Origin: Acanthornis magna
Lineage: Eukaryota > Chordata > Aves > Passeriformes > Acanthizidae
Reading direction: 5' to 3'
NCBI GenBank assembly: GCA_036785705.1
Contig: JAWUZG010000032.1
Coordinates: 12,418,001 to 12,482,000 of the forward strand
DNA length: 64,000 bases
How positions within the stretch are numbered: the stretch's first letter is position 1; each line of letters opens with the position of its first letter. The notes below the pieces were generated by a model, which searched no databases, was not told where the DNA came from, and was given only the letters and a program-made list of their open reading frames with translations. The translations under genes and the position numbers were made by a program. Of this stretch, positions 12,244 to 23,603 are shown piece after piece.

Positions 12244-12803
12244 GAAAACAGGATACCTCTGCTGAAACTCTTCTGGGTCATGAATCTATAAACCCTACAA
12301 GTTACTCAAGCCAGCTAGAAGACTCTGGATGTGATGTGTCTAATAACTCAACGTTTGATTCTTTAGGCCAAGCTTCAGATTTTCGCCAATCGGAGCATAA
12401 TGTCAACACTTCTAAGCATTGGTTTGAAAGAGCTCCTCTACCGAATCTTTGCCATACTAGCAAGGAGCAATCTCTGACTGCTCCAATGCAGTTTTTGCAA
12501 CATTTGCTTGAAATAAGAAAACTGTCAGAAGGAGGAATTCTTCAAGCAGACTTCTCAGAGCTTGAGAATGATTCTTTCACCCTATACAATTCATTGTCTC
12601 AGTTGCTTGATGGGCTGACTGTTTTTTACAACAGTCCTAAATTCCCAGCTCCAAGTTTCCTTACCGAAGCAGTTTGTGTTTTGATCAGTTTAATAACTGA
12701 TACTAAATTATCTAATCATGTTTTGAAGAAATGTTTCAAGAAGATGGAAGAATTTAAGAAAAATCTAATTCAAATTATTTTAAGAAATAGGAGTGTCAAT
12801 AGG
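12244..12803 (+). CDS. MEI4: MEI4 coding exon B (central region)
   Basis: This is the largest coding exon: 560 bases, 186 full codons plus two bases completing an AGA (Arg) codon with exon A. The acceptor is TTTGCATTTCAG, ending at 12243. The donor is AGG|GTAAGT at 12804, phase 0. Recognisable family blocks are Q-L-E-D-S-G-C-D-V-S-N, then M-Q-F-L-Q-H-L-L-E, then L-S-Q-L-L-D-G-L-T-V-F-Y, and then L-T-E-A-V-C-V-L-I-S-L-I with L-K-K-C-F-K-K-M-E-E-F, matching the order in mammalian MEI4. The first third is Ser/Thr/Asn-rich and probably disordered; the rest is helical in character. An open frame begins at an ATG at 12210, but that lies in the intron before the acceptor and is not a start. The frame also reads on past the donor to 12854, which is intron. 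Confidence 0.95.
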
Positions 12804-15800
12804 GTAAGTGTAAAACAGTTTCCATATTTCCTATCCCACTTCCATATACTATAATATTCTCCTGGTTTTATGCATTTTTAAAATATCAGTTTGTCTTATA
12901 TTTTGAAGAGTACTACTCAGAGATTTTTGTGATTGTTCTTTTCTACAATATGGACAATAAATGTTCCGAAGCACTTGAAGAAGTTCTTTGCTCATGCATG
13001 CAAGAAGTTCTAGCCTATTCCCGAGTATAGGACTTTTGATAAAAATGCAGTTTAAACAACTTTATAGGAAATATGAGAGAAAAACATTGTTTCTCTTACT
13101 ATATGAAGATACATTGTAGATATTCATTCCTATGTAGAGAATATAGTTTGTTATTCTTTCTTGAGCACCTAGATAAAATAGTTTGTTTGCTTCAGATATC
13201 CATCATTCTCTAGCTACTTGCAAATTTGTTTTTAAAAAATATATATGCAAATGAATGAAGAGTTCAAAAATAATATATCCCCATCACAAACAACAAATAG
13301 GACTGAATTGCATTTTGTTTGTATTCGTCAGTGTGTGTTGTTCCATGTATCATCTTGTTAATTTCCTCATTCAACTGAAATATCCCTGTGTGTCTTTACA
13401 AGATGCCCTATAGGTAACAAATTTCTTTGTCTGTCTTAGGATTTTTGGATTTCCTTCTGGCTTTTAGAGTAAGTTGGAACAGACATGATGGTGGTGTTTT
13501 TTGACACTTAGATGTACCAATTTAGTGTCCTCATGTCGGCAACTACACTACCATTAGAGTAAATGAAGATCTTATCCCTGTAATCCCTGGAGCCTAAAGA
13601 ATGCTGACTGCGTACCAGGTCCCTATTTTAAGATAAATTCTAAAGTTGCCTTTAGCAAAGTGAGAGCCTGGACATCTGCTATGCCTGTGGATGGATATGC
13701 CCATTTGTCTTAATTTAAAATGAATCCCACTCACTGTGTATTGAGTGTTTACCTCAGAACACGAACATCAAACAAATATTACCAAATTAGGAGGGCATTG
13801 GGTGGAAAGGATGTACCTGTATCTTGGTTAGAAAGCATTCAGAATGAAATCTTTCCAGGACTGGTGTTTCTAATATAGAAACATTTCCAGTTCAGTGTCA
13901 CCATGATGTGATACTTAGTTTTTAATTAGAGGTGTCCCTGATCAGCCTTTTGAAAGGATGTGACCATACATTCCATTTGTATGATGTCAGGAATGGAGTT
14001 ATACAGGTGTGACTCCTTTTTTGTGTATGTGTGTGATCACTGGATACAGAACAAAAATTTGAACTGTCCTTCATTAAGGACTTCTTTATAGTTAATGATG
14101 TCCAGTGTTTCTGCCTTTTCCCTTCCTCTACCTGAATGGAAAGTCAAGAAATAATTAAAGTAAGGTTAATTGTGGAAGGGCAATCCAGAGATTATCCAGA
14201 GAGGGATTTTCTGTTGATTGGAGGAACCTAGAAAAGTTTAAGTGAGGTGTCGCAACTTAAGTGAGAGAAAATACTCTGATAGATCAGGGATGTTTCAGGT
14301 CTGCAAAATGTTTTTATGAATCATTCAGGAGAGGTGGAGTATGTCCACATAATTTGAAAGTGGCATATTTTCTCTGAATAACGTCACTAAAACAGATGGC
14401 TTTTTATGAGATGTGTTGTATCTTGCTTCCACCAAAATATTGACTTAACAGTCATTACTATTGGCAGCCATTACTTCAGTCAAACAGATTAAACGAGTCT
14501 AAGAATTGTATAAACCAATTACTAAGAGATAATCTTGGAGGTTTCCAGATTAGAGGTTTGGTTTTCTTTAAACTGAATTTAAAATGGAAATAAATATGTA
14601 GAACTCAGAATTATTAGTGCAAATTGTGTAACTAATTCTTCATATGCTATATACCAGATATCTCCCAGGAATACTTTATACAGGTGGTGATTGAAAGATC
14701 AAATTTATAGGTTTAAAAAAAAAATACCATTACTTACAGGCTGTCTTCTGGAAAGAGTGGCAAACTGTATGAATTTCAGTTCCAGGAAAATGCTTATATC
14801 CTTCTGGCATAAAAATATTAGGAATTTTATTTTTTCTGACCTTACTGTCAGAAAGCATTTGTATAGACAGCCATTGAGGCAGCTATATAGTATTTGACAG
14901 CTTTCCCTTTACCATCCTGACCATTAAAACTCAGGAGCATTCAAGAAGGACAAAGGGCCGTGAGAAACACATTCAAAAAGTGAACAGAGAGAAGTGGCTG
15001 TGGATTAGACTTAATTAACTAATTACATCTTTAAAAGCTATCTCAGCATTTTTCAGAGCAAGTCAAATAACTTAAAATAATCCTTGAGAATCGGAAAGGA
15101 GTAATTATCTCTACCTTAGATGCAAAGGAAAAAGCAACAGAATTACTTGCTATAACTGTTGAGTCATATTGTTTGAAATGGTCCTAATTGTAAAGCATTG
15201 GAAGCTGTAAAAACCAGCAAAGACATGTACTCAGAATTTTTTTCCTGGATTCAGTTGAGTAAAGCTATGCACTTGGGATAGAGTTTGACCTGAAACTCCA
15301 AATTGACATAGGTATCGAAAGGAAAAAAAAATGTCTGCCAATTAAAGGATGTGATAGACAATAAAAGGTAATTTTACTTAAACTATAAAATTATTTAAAT
15401 CAAAAAGCTAAATGTAAGAGTAGCCTCTTGAGTTTTCCTTTTTAAATTTTCTTCTTTCCCAGCATGTTTGGAAAGAAGCTTAGAGGTATGCACATAGTTG
15501 TTAGATACACAATCTTTTGGAATAAACCTTCTGGAAATATCTCAAAAAAGGAGCCTCAAGTCAGAGCTGCTAAGGGCGGAGCAGGAATGTTCAGAGGTTC
15601 AACCATCTGCGCAAAGGCCTGACTTTGCACCTTCTGCTTGGCATTGTCTTGCATCCCTGCATGGCTGCCACAGAAAAGCTTGTGAGGATCCTGTGTCTAA
15701 CTCTGGTACACATGACCTCTTGCTTTCATACTGCGAAGTGTGTGACAGTCGCTGCTGATCTGTGTAGCAAGCACTTTGCTCATCACCAGTTTTTGAGTCC

Positions 15801-18279
15801 TTAGTGTTGAGACCTTTGGGGGTTTGTAGGAGTGTGTATTGCCTTTTGATGTGCAAATTGTTCATTTGTGTTCAGTCACTCCGCTGGCACACTCTGCTGT
15901 GTCAGCAGAACCACTGTTGTATTTATGTAGGTTTCTTGCAAGTCCTGCTTTCAAGCAAACCAGTGTATTGTAAAACTCAGCGAGACTGTATTCAGTTGGC
16001 AGAGCCACTGGCTCTGCCTTTCAAATGTGCTCTACTACCTGACAAAATATGGGAAAACTTTTCCTGTGGAAAACTCTAGTAGGAGCTATGGTATGTAATT
16101 ACAGCCCCAGTGGAATAGAAACTTCAGAAAAGAAGCACTAGAATTTTTTTTTTGCTTAAGCTACCTGTTTGGGATTTGACAACAGCTGTCTCCATCCACC
16201 TCCACAGAGACATAGCAAATGTGCATTTCTCCTTCTGCTAGCTACATCACTCACTCACTGGCACTGAAATGTGCCTGTTCTGTTGAGGTTTGTATCTATT
16301 ATCCGGAATGTGTTGGAACAGAGGATCATTTCTTCTGTACCAGAAAAATGCAACAGTTGAGGCAGTGGGGATTCCCAACTCCCTGTGCTGTTTAGGGTAG
16401 TATATGTGTTTTATATTTCTGGTGAAAGTTTTGGACAGCTCATGTCAGTAGGGCACTTCAGAGATGACACCCTGGAGCCTACTTGGAAGCCTGCTGTGGC
16501 GAATGTGGGCTGGCTATAGGTTCATAATATATGGAATTAGCTTTAGAAGTCAAATCTGTCTAACAGAAATTAAGACACTTTATACATGTTATATTCACAT
16601 CTCATGTGTGAAACTTAAAAACAGTTATTGTTAAGGAATAGAGAGTCTTGTTTATTACTTTGGAGATAGAAGAGAAATAGGTTTATCTATGACCTCTTTC
16701 AGTGCAGTTCAGTTGTGTTCAAAGCTGTCATGGCCAAACGCAACACAGGCTGCTGCATTATGCAGGATTTCTGTGGTATGATGCCTAGTGGTGTCACACT
16801 AGTTTGTCAGCACTGTAGACAATTCAGTTCACTGATTGTACTTTTAGGTGCAATTGATACTGTAATTCAGAGCATGGCTAATGCATCAGTTACAGGCCAA
16901 ATGATCCTGGCCTTCACCCTGGGTTTTTTACAGACATCTGTCTGTTTCTTGGACCTCTTATTGTAAGGAGTTAACCAAAACACAAACATGGAAGACACTA
17001 TTTTAGGATTCTAAAGTTGAGCTGTGTTGGGCTCCTGTTCAACAAATACCTCATCTCTCTGGCCCATATCTCTCATAATCTCTTTCAAACAAGACCCAGA
17101 AGGAAGGGAGATGTGCTTTAGTGGTCTCTTGTTGTTTGCTTCTTCTCATGCTGTGTTTAAAACATCAGTATGGACTTTGAAGATGCTGTTAAGTCGTTAA
17201 TTGCCACGCCAGTCAAACACCATACAAAAAAAAGGTTATGTGATAATTCCTTCCTCTTTTTTTTTAATCATTTCTGTTTTACACATTGGCAACATTTAGG
17301 GTAGCTGTTTTGAAGCTATTAGCATTAACAGCATCTGGATGGACTCTGAGACATCAACACATCTGCTTGGGACTTTACTGCCCATTTTCATTTTTCTCTC
17401 ATGTTTCATCTAAAAGCTCATATGTAAAATTTTACAAGGGCTCAAAATACTACTATTGATATATTTAACAGAAAAGCAAATGCAGGAATTCTGAGTAGTA
17501 GTTTCATGCCTTTACTGAATATTTGTGTGAGAAGGAATTCACTATTCTTCATGAAAATAACAAGCTGAAAAGTAATACATTGAAAAGCAGAAAGAGAAAT
17601 GTTTAAATTTCATTGGCAATTATATAATGAAATGTACAGAAGTGTTCTGTGCATTTGAAACAGTACACATTCATCAGAGCCATGGTTTTGAATTTTTTCT
17701 TATCTAGAATGCAATTTTTATGATTCATTAATGGCTGAATTTGCCTGGAAGAGAGTAATCATAAACATACTCGGATGCTTTAATACATGCAGCAGTATGC
17801 ATTTAATACGTGCTACAGCTTGTTGTGGGTGACAATAAATTCTCTCCACTGTATATATTTGCAGTATCTTTTGTCAGCCACTGCCAGGACAGTACTTAAC
17901 TCATCAGTTTACAAGAGTCTTTCTTGCTTAGGGACAAATAAGATTTAAAAATAGTTATTCATGTCACTGGTGATTTTCAAGTGTAAAACTAGGAGGCTTC
18001 AGTTTTCTTAATTAATTGAGTCCCAAGGGGAATATCATGGATGCATTTTCATCAGCCAAAATATTTTACTTTTACAGGGGAAGAGCACTTCATTTGTGTG
18101 AATATTAAAGCATGTTGCTTGGATTTTAAGGTCTAGTAAGAGTCAATGTTTGAATCTCTTGATTATTGAATTAAATTTTCTCAGCAATCTGTTGTCCTTA
18201 TGTAGAGAGTTGTTAAAGTCAAATGGTAATCAAAATCCATTGTCTTGTAAATTACTACAGTCTAAAGCAATCACCAAAC

Positions 18280-18990
18280 TGACTGACCCTCATTTACTTC
18301 AGTAAAGTGGATCATAGAAGTAACTAGACAAGAATGAATGGAAGAAAATTTTGTCCATCTTCCCTCCTCAGCCAGGCTCAGCTGATATAGATCATACCCT
18401 GAAGCTACAATTATGGAAGAACTACAGGATAAAGTTAGCTTGTCCAGCAGGTGTTTTGGGGGAAGGCTGAAGCTCCCCATCAGCCTGTGAGCACAATGCC
18501 TCCTGCAAATACACTTTGTTATTAGGCTCCCCTTGATGAGGTGCTTGTAGTAGACCCCAATCACAAGGTTCTCTTTGTTGCCTCAGTCTCTGGTTCCTAC
18601 CCACAGGCTTTTGAGCTGCTCATGGTTGTTCTTCAGAGACAGCTCTCCACACTCAATCCAGCTCTTGATGCAGAGGGCAACTCCTCACTTCTCCGTCCTC
18701 CTGTCTCTTCTGAACACCCTTTAGCCCTCAATAATCATGCTCTAGTCATGGAATCTGTCCCACTGAGCTTCAGTAATGGCAACGAGGTAGGTGGTAGCTT
18801 TCTAGCAGCACAGTGGCTTCCAGCTCCTCCAGTTTTTGCCAATGCTGTGTTCATTGGTGTAAAGGCACCTCAGCTGAGCTGTCATCCTCATCACCTTTCT
18901 GGAGGAACACCCCTTAATTCCATTGAGACATTTCCCTGGTGATTCCCTGTTGGCTTCTGTTATCTCAGGACCCCCTGGCGTATCTCCCCA
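18280..18990 (-). mobile_element. CR1 LINE fragment, endonuclease region of ORF2, minus strand (decayed)
   Basis: Read on the minus strand, peptide pieces include Q-L-R-C-L-Y-T-N-E-H-S-I-G-K-N (near 18850) and V-Y-Y-K-H-L-I-K-G-S (near 18540). These resemble the CR1 pol sequences QLRCLYTNAHSMGNK and VGVYYRPPDQGEP (recalled). The frame is broken by several stops and shifts, so this is a dead 5'-ORF2 piece covering the AP-endonuclease region. Open frames on the plus strand here are antisense shadows. Edges are approximate. Confidence 0.82.
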
Positions 18991-19164
18991 AGACTGCAAG
19001 TGTGTTTCAGTGTGGCTAGCACATTTCAGAATCAGCCGCAGAGGATCCTCACTAGCACCCCATCCTTCTAACCTTTACGTATCACCCCACAGCTTGCTAG
19101 GGAGACAAGCCTGATTCTGACAGCCTGCAGCAGTGAAGCCAGCTGATGGTTCTAGTGGAGAACA

Positions 19165-19445
19165 TTAGGTTAAAGAAAAGTGTGAGCAAGATTGTGAAAG
19201 AGGGGAAATTTAGTCCAGGTATTAAAAAGAAATTCTTCTCTGTGAGGGTGGTGAAGCACTGAAACAGGTTGCCCTGAGATGCTGTGAGTGCGCCAGCCCT
19301 GGTGGTGCTCACGGTTAGGCTGGGTAAGGCCTTGAGCAACCTGGTCTAATGGGAGGTGTCTCTGCCCATGGCAGAGAGGGCTGGGACTAAATGATCTTTA
19401 AGGTCTCTTCCAACCTTTACTTTCCATGGTTTTATGATTCTGTGA
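19165..19445 (+). mobile_element. CR1 LINE 3'-end fragment, plus strand
   Basis: It contains GTGAGGGTGGTGAAGCACTG, CAGGTTGCCC, TTGAGCAACCTGGTCTA, GGGAGGTGTCTCTGCCCATG and GATCTTTAAGGTCTCTTCCA. It ends in TTTATGATTCTGTGA, the CR1 3' terminal repeat type. All blocks are in the order of the avian CR1 3' UTR. The copy is 5'-truncated. Confidence 0.93.
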
Positions 19446-22189
19446 AGGGGTAAGGCAGAGTAAGGGCTTGACATATGGCCTACAGAGCAAAGAGTTGAAA
19501 TAATATGTATCAGTTCCCAAGAGTGTTAGACAGAGGAAATACTGGCATGTAAGCAGGAAGAGAGAGATATATGACAACCATCAATTAATGAAGAAAGCAA
19601 TGTGAAGTGAGGTAAGAAAAGGAGTGCTAATGTTCTCTGTATAAAAGTGAGCTTTTCAATTGGCGTTGATGATTAGGAGTGAAAGTCAAGTTGGACTAAA
19701 CGGGCAAGGGTAATGTGAAATCAAAAGTGAAAATAATTTTGGTTATAACAGCTCACAATTTGAAGATGTCTGTAACAATTATTTGCCTGTCCTGTATTGA
19801 CAAATATGCCGGTTGCTTGGGAAAGAGAGCTATTACTTGGCACAAAAACTGTAAATCAGCAAAACAAAAACTAAGCTGCAGTTATTATAGTTGCAGGAAT
19901 TAAACTCACAAATTTTAAATATCCGTTATTAAGTAAAATCTAACACCCTGGTAAATGTGTTCTAAAAAACTAATTAATAAGTGTTTTATGATGTTTCCTG
20001 GGAACAGGGCTTAAAGGAGTTTGCTGTCTGCTTTGGTTATCAGTCATTTCCTCTGTGAGTAACTTTCGATAGCCACCTTGAAATCACTTGGAAAGAAGTG
20101 GAAGGTCAGTAATACCTTCAAGTAGGTGTTAAAATCTGTAGCTGGGTGGAGGACAGATGAAGTTGGTAGGCCTGAGAGAAGCCAAACATTGATGTTATAT
20201 ATTCATTTTGGCAACAGCCAGGTTAACAATCCACCCATCCGTCCCAGCTGCTGTCACAGCATTGCCCTCTCTTGCTCTGCATCCTGTCTAACATGGGAAG
20301 AGAGTAGAACCTGGGGTGTGGGAGGAGGGCTAGGAAGAGGTGATGCAGGGCCTGAACAGTGAACCAAGCTCCATTATTTCCTGTTTCTAATGATATATTT
20401 TTTACAATCTAATTTTCTGACTGCTTTTACCTGAGAATTCCTGAAAGGGATAGGTTTTATTTCATCTACACCATTAAACAAGCCCAAGGAATTGAAAGAT
20501 TTCTTTTCCTTTTTAGCATTGGATTTGAGAACTGAACATATGTTTTTATCTTTAATGAAACTGCAATACTATTTTTATTTTTTTTTTAGTTTGAATGTTT
20601 CCAGAGTTTAATTAGCAAAACATGAGCATTGTTCTACAACAAAGTCTTACTTTTGTTTGCTATTTACAGATTTACTGCTTATATGCTATGAGTTTGTTCT
20701 GCATGCATTTAACGTATACAGTCTGTGAACATTATTTTAACCTTCTTTGTTGTCTCTTATTTTCTTAAAATATACTTAATTTCTTTAGATATTCTTATAG
20801 GAATATAAGAGACATACCAAAATACAGTGTAAAATTGATGACCTTTAATAAATCAGTGGGATTAAAAACAGTGGTATTAATATTTATTAAGTATAATTAT
20901 AATACATTTTATATATTACTATGAAATAGTTATATTAAACATATAAGGATGTGTTTAATAAGAATATTTCTTAAATATTAGTAAATTCACCTGTGGGATT
21001 TTTCAGTGGCATTGATACCCATATCTCAAGTTCCCTAAGTGGCATCATTGCAAAATACAAAATGCCTATTTACTTCTCTTATTAGAGGCTTAGGCTCCTT
21101 AAATTTCAAGGTTTTCTGTTATCTAGTCCTCCAAAATTCCAACTGGAAAAAATGGCAATGCTTGCCAAACCATAAAGAATATGGAAATTTTGGAAAGATC
21201 CTATTTTAGTTAAATGCTGCTAGCATTAATAATTGCACCAAAAAAAATTCATTGCTTCACTATCTGTCAAAAAATCATGTAAGCAAATAGAAGAGAGCTT
21301 AAAAAAGAACAACAATAATCATGTTTTAGTGTGTTCTTTGGGAGAGGTTACACTGGAAAACTACTCTGGATTGCCTGGTTTGCTTGCTCACCAAAGGCAA
21401 ATTAGCAAGTACACTCAATGTTATGTCCTGAAAATATAGAACTGTAAAATATGTATCCCACCTTAATTTTTTACAAGAAATAAAAATTAATTGCAACTTT
21501 AATGAAAAATGTGCTATTTTTAAAATATTTTTTAAACCTTGAGTTGAAGCAGTTATACCCTTTGGAACATGGGTACTGTCACAGCAGAACTATCCAGGTG
21601 CTGCAAACTTTTTTCTAGTAGATACTGTGGAAGATGTTTTCAAAACTGTAATTTCTAGTTTGTTTTTAGCAAGAGGAGTCATTGTTTTGTTTGGAAGGAT
21701 ATATATTTCCAGTATATGAAATTCTCATTTTAATTCATATATACTCAAAGCACAGGTAGGTGCATGCATTACATTATTCCTTCATATAATTTTAATTGTT
21801 CAGAAACCTATTTTAATCTCATCTTCATTCACATATCATATTTATAGACTCTTTGGTGTATGTGTTGATGAATGATTTTAATTATGCAGGTTTTCAAAGC
21901 TATATGTGTACAATTTATGAATTCTCTTTAATAGGAGGAGTTTACTTTGTATCTCTGCCTGCCTGCAGATTTGATTCTGAACTTGAGACTTGCATGTCTT
22001 TCATAGATTTCTTTTGATATTTGTTTTGGGATTACATGCAGAAGTGAGATGACTGAGGGCAAAGTTTTGTTAAAGCTGGATTGTTCTGACTGTGAATAGG
22101 AGTCTCACATTGAGCAGATGATAACCAAGCTGATCCAACTCTTCAGCTGGAAAAGGCTGGTAAATAGGCATTGCATCAACTGTTGGTGA

Positions 22190-22450
22190 GGCAGACAAGC
22201 AGGAGCTGTAAGTGCAAAGCTGTGTAATTAATGGCTTTTACAGCAAAAATTTTCAGTCCACCTTGCTGTCCACTTACCTAACCCAAAATTTGGTCAGTGA
22301 CGATTTTACAAGAGACAGTGTTGAAAACCATGGTAAAGTTGAGGTAAATGTTCCTCCTAAATAAAATCATGGTGACTGCTCCTGGATTGCCTTCCTGCCT
22401 TTCATGTGTTTGGAAAAGTTTTCCAGCAGGATTCATCCAATCAAACTTGT
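22190..22450 (-). mobile_element. CR1 LINE fragment, reverse transcriptase region, minus strand (decayed)
   Basis: On the minus strand the blocks read GGCAGGAAGGCAATCCAGGA, then CAGTCACCATG, then a peptide I-Y-L-N-F-T-M-V-F-N-T-V-S. This resembles the CR1 RT motif VYLDFSKAFDTVSH; the usual F-D appears as F-N, so a catalytic Asp is lost. A further block resembles GAGTGGACAGTGAGGTGGATTGA. An internal deletion and frame damage are evident. Its order relative to the endonuclease piece at 18280 shows that the two are separate insertions. Confidence 0.72.
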
Positions 22451-22474
22451 AAATAGTGGGCAAGTATTTTTATT

Positions 22475-22522
22475 CATATATATGTGTGTGTGTGTGTGTA
22501 TATCTGTGTGTGTATACACATG
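22475..22522 (+). repeat. compound (TA)n(TG)n microsatellite
   Basis: A short TATATA run is followed by about nine TG units, an interrupted TATC, and a second short TG run. Confidence 0.85.
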
Positions 22523-23471
22523 TGAGTTGGTTAGAGGTATAATCTAGATTGTTAATAGGATGCAGTGATCTGCTCTTGAGTGGTTAAGACATAATAGTTA
22601 TTCTTAGGCATACAAATTTGAGTCAGAATATCCTTTTGTCAGTCAAAAATTCTCATTTATGAAGAGTTACTGAATATTGATGCTGTTGGTGTATGCATTT
22701 ATATAAAAATGCAAGTTACGGTAATTGTATTTAATGTCTTACTTCTTTTTCCTTTGAAAGAACTCCTGTATATTTATCTAGAAAATTCGGGTGTACTTGG
22801 TAGAACAGTATGTTTCATTACGTAATAGCTATTTATTTCAATTTCAGGGACCAAAAAAAACAGTTTAATTTTTTTTAGTAGAAAAGACTGTGGCAAAAAA
22901 TTACTAACATAATTCTCATATAAGTTTACATCATTCCTTTTGTGGTTCAGGAGAAATGCACTGTTAACAATATGAAAGTGATTTTTTTGAAGTTGAAAAT
23001 ACAGTGTGTTCTAGCAGTTAACATTTAATCTAGTTTTTTCCTGTTAACTATATTGACAGAACACCCTAGTACAGCTCTCAGCTTACATGTTTGAATTTCA
23101 AAGGATTTGTTCATTCATCTAGCTGTGAAAAACAGAAGAACTGTATGCACAAGGTAGTCACTAATTTTCTATGTCAGCAGATGGGCATGATGACATCTAA
23201 CGCTGAAAAGCTGTGTCCTGGGGAATCCACACCTTTGGAGGAGTTTGTTCATGTGACAGTTTCCTGTAGTGTTAATCTTTCGAGGATGGATGTCAGTTTC
23301 TCATAGATCTTATATGTATGTAATCAATAGAATTTTAAACTAAATTTTGAATTTCACTCTTTTCTTTAATATTTTAGTAGGTAAATCCCATTTCTACTTA
23401 AGGTAATTGTTTGGGATAAAAAGGATAGAGATGCATTTTGAAAGATTAAATATACTGTTATTTCTCTTTAG

Positions 23472-23603
23472 TTTCAGGCACTGCATTCTGTATCACAAAT
23501 GCTGGGTTTGCTAGGAAGGAACATCATACTAAGTAATTCTTTAATATCGCTCCTCCTGTCGGAAGTCCGTCAGTTTGCTGAGCAATTGTTGCAGGCTTAC
23601 CAG
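23472..23603 (+). CDS. MEI4: MEI4 coding exon C
   Basis: This 132-base exon encodes exactly 44 codons and is phase 0 at both ends. The acceptor is TTTCTCTTTAG, ending at 23471; the donor is CAG|GTACTG at 23604. The peptide begins F-Q-A-L-H-S-V-S-Q and continues L-I-S-L-L-L-S-E-V-R-Q-F-A. This matches the mammalian segment FQ..H.VSQ...SIISLLLSEV (recalled), directly after the exon B end, so the exon order is supported by both protein and phase. It is likely part of the helical C-terminal half of MEI4. Because the exon is symmetric (0-0), skipping it would keep the frame. The open frame running past the donor to 23756 is intronic. Confidence 0.94.

Larger units (their letters stand above)
12804..23471 (+). 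other. MEI4 intron 2 (phase 0)
   Basis: Starts GTAAGT and ends CTTTAG. It holds CR1 fragments at 18280-18990 (minus), 19165-19445 (plus) and 22190-22450 (minus), and a TA/TG microsatellite near 22475. A GC-richer patch at about 15560-16300 has no recognisable identity. I see no gene in it. Confidence 0.85.

Noticed and set aside
16715..16966. Open frame of 83 codons with a hydrophobic tail
   Set aside because: I considered a small membrane protein or retrocopy, but found no family resemblance, no poly(A) tail and no splice support.
18541..18942. Open frame of 133 codons on the + strand
   Set aside because: It is antisense to a decayed CR1 ORF2 fragment.
22483..22522. Regular TG/TA units as a CRISPR-like or telomeric array
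   Set aside because: It is a plain dinucleotide microsatellite with no spacers or TTAGGG units.
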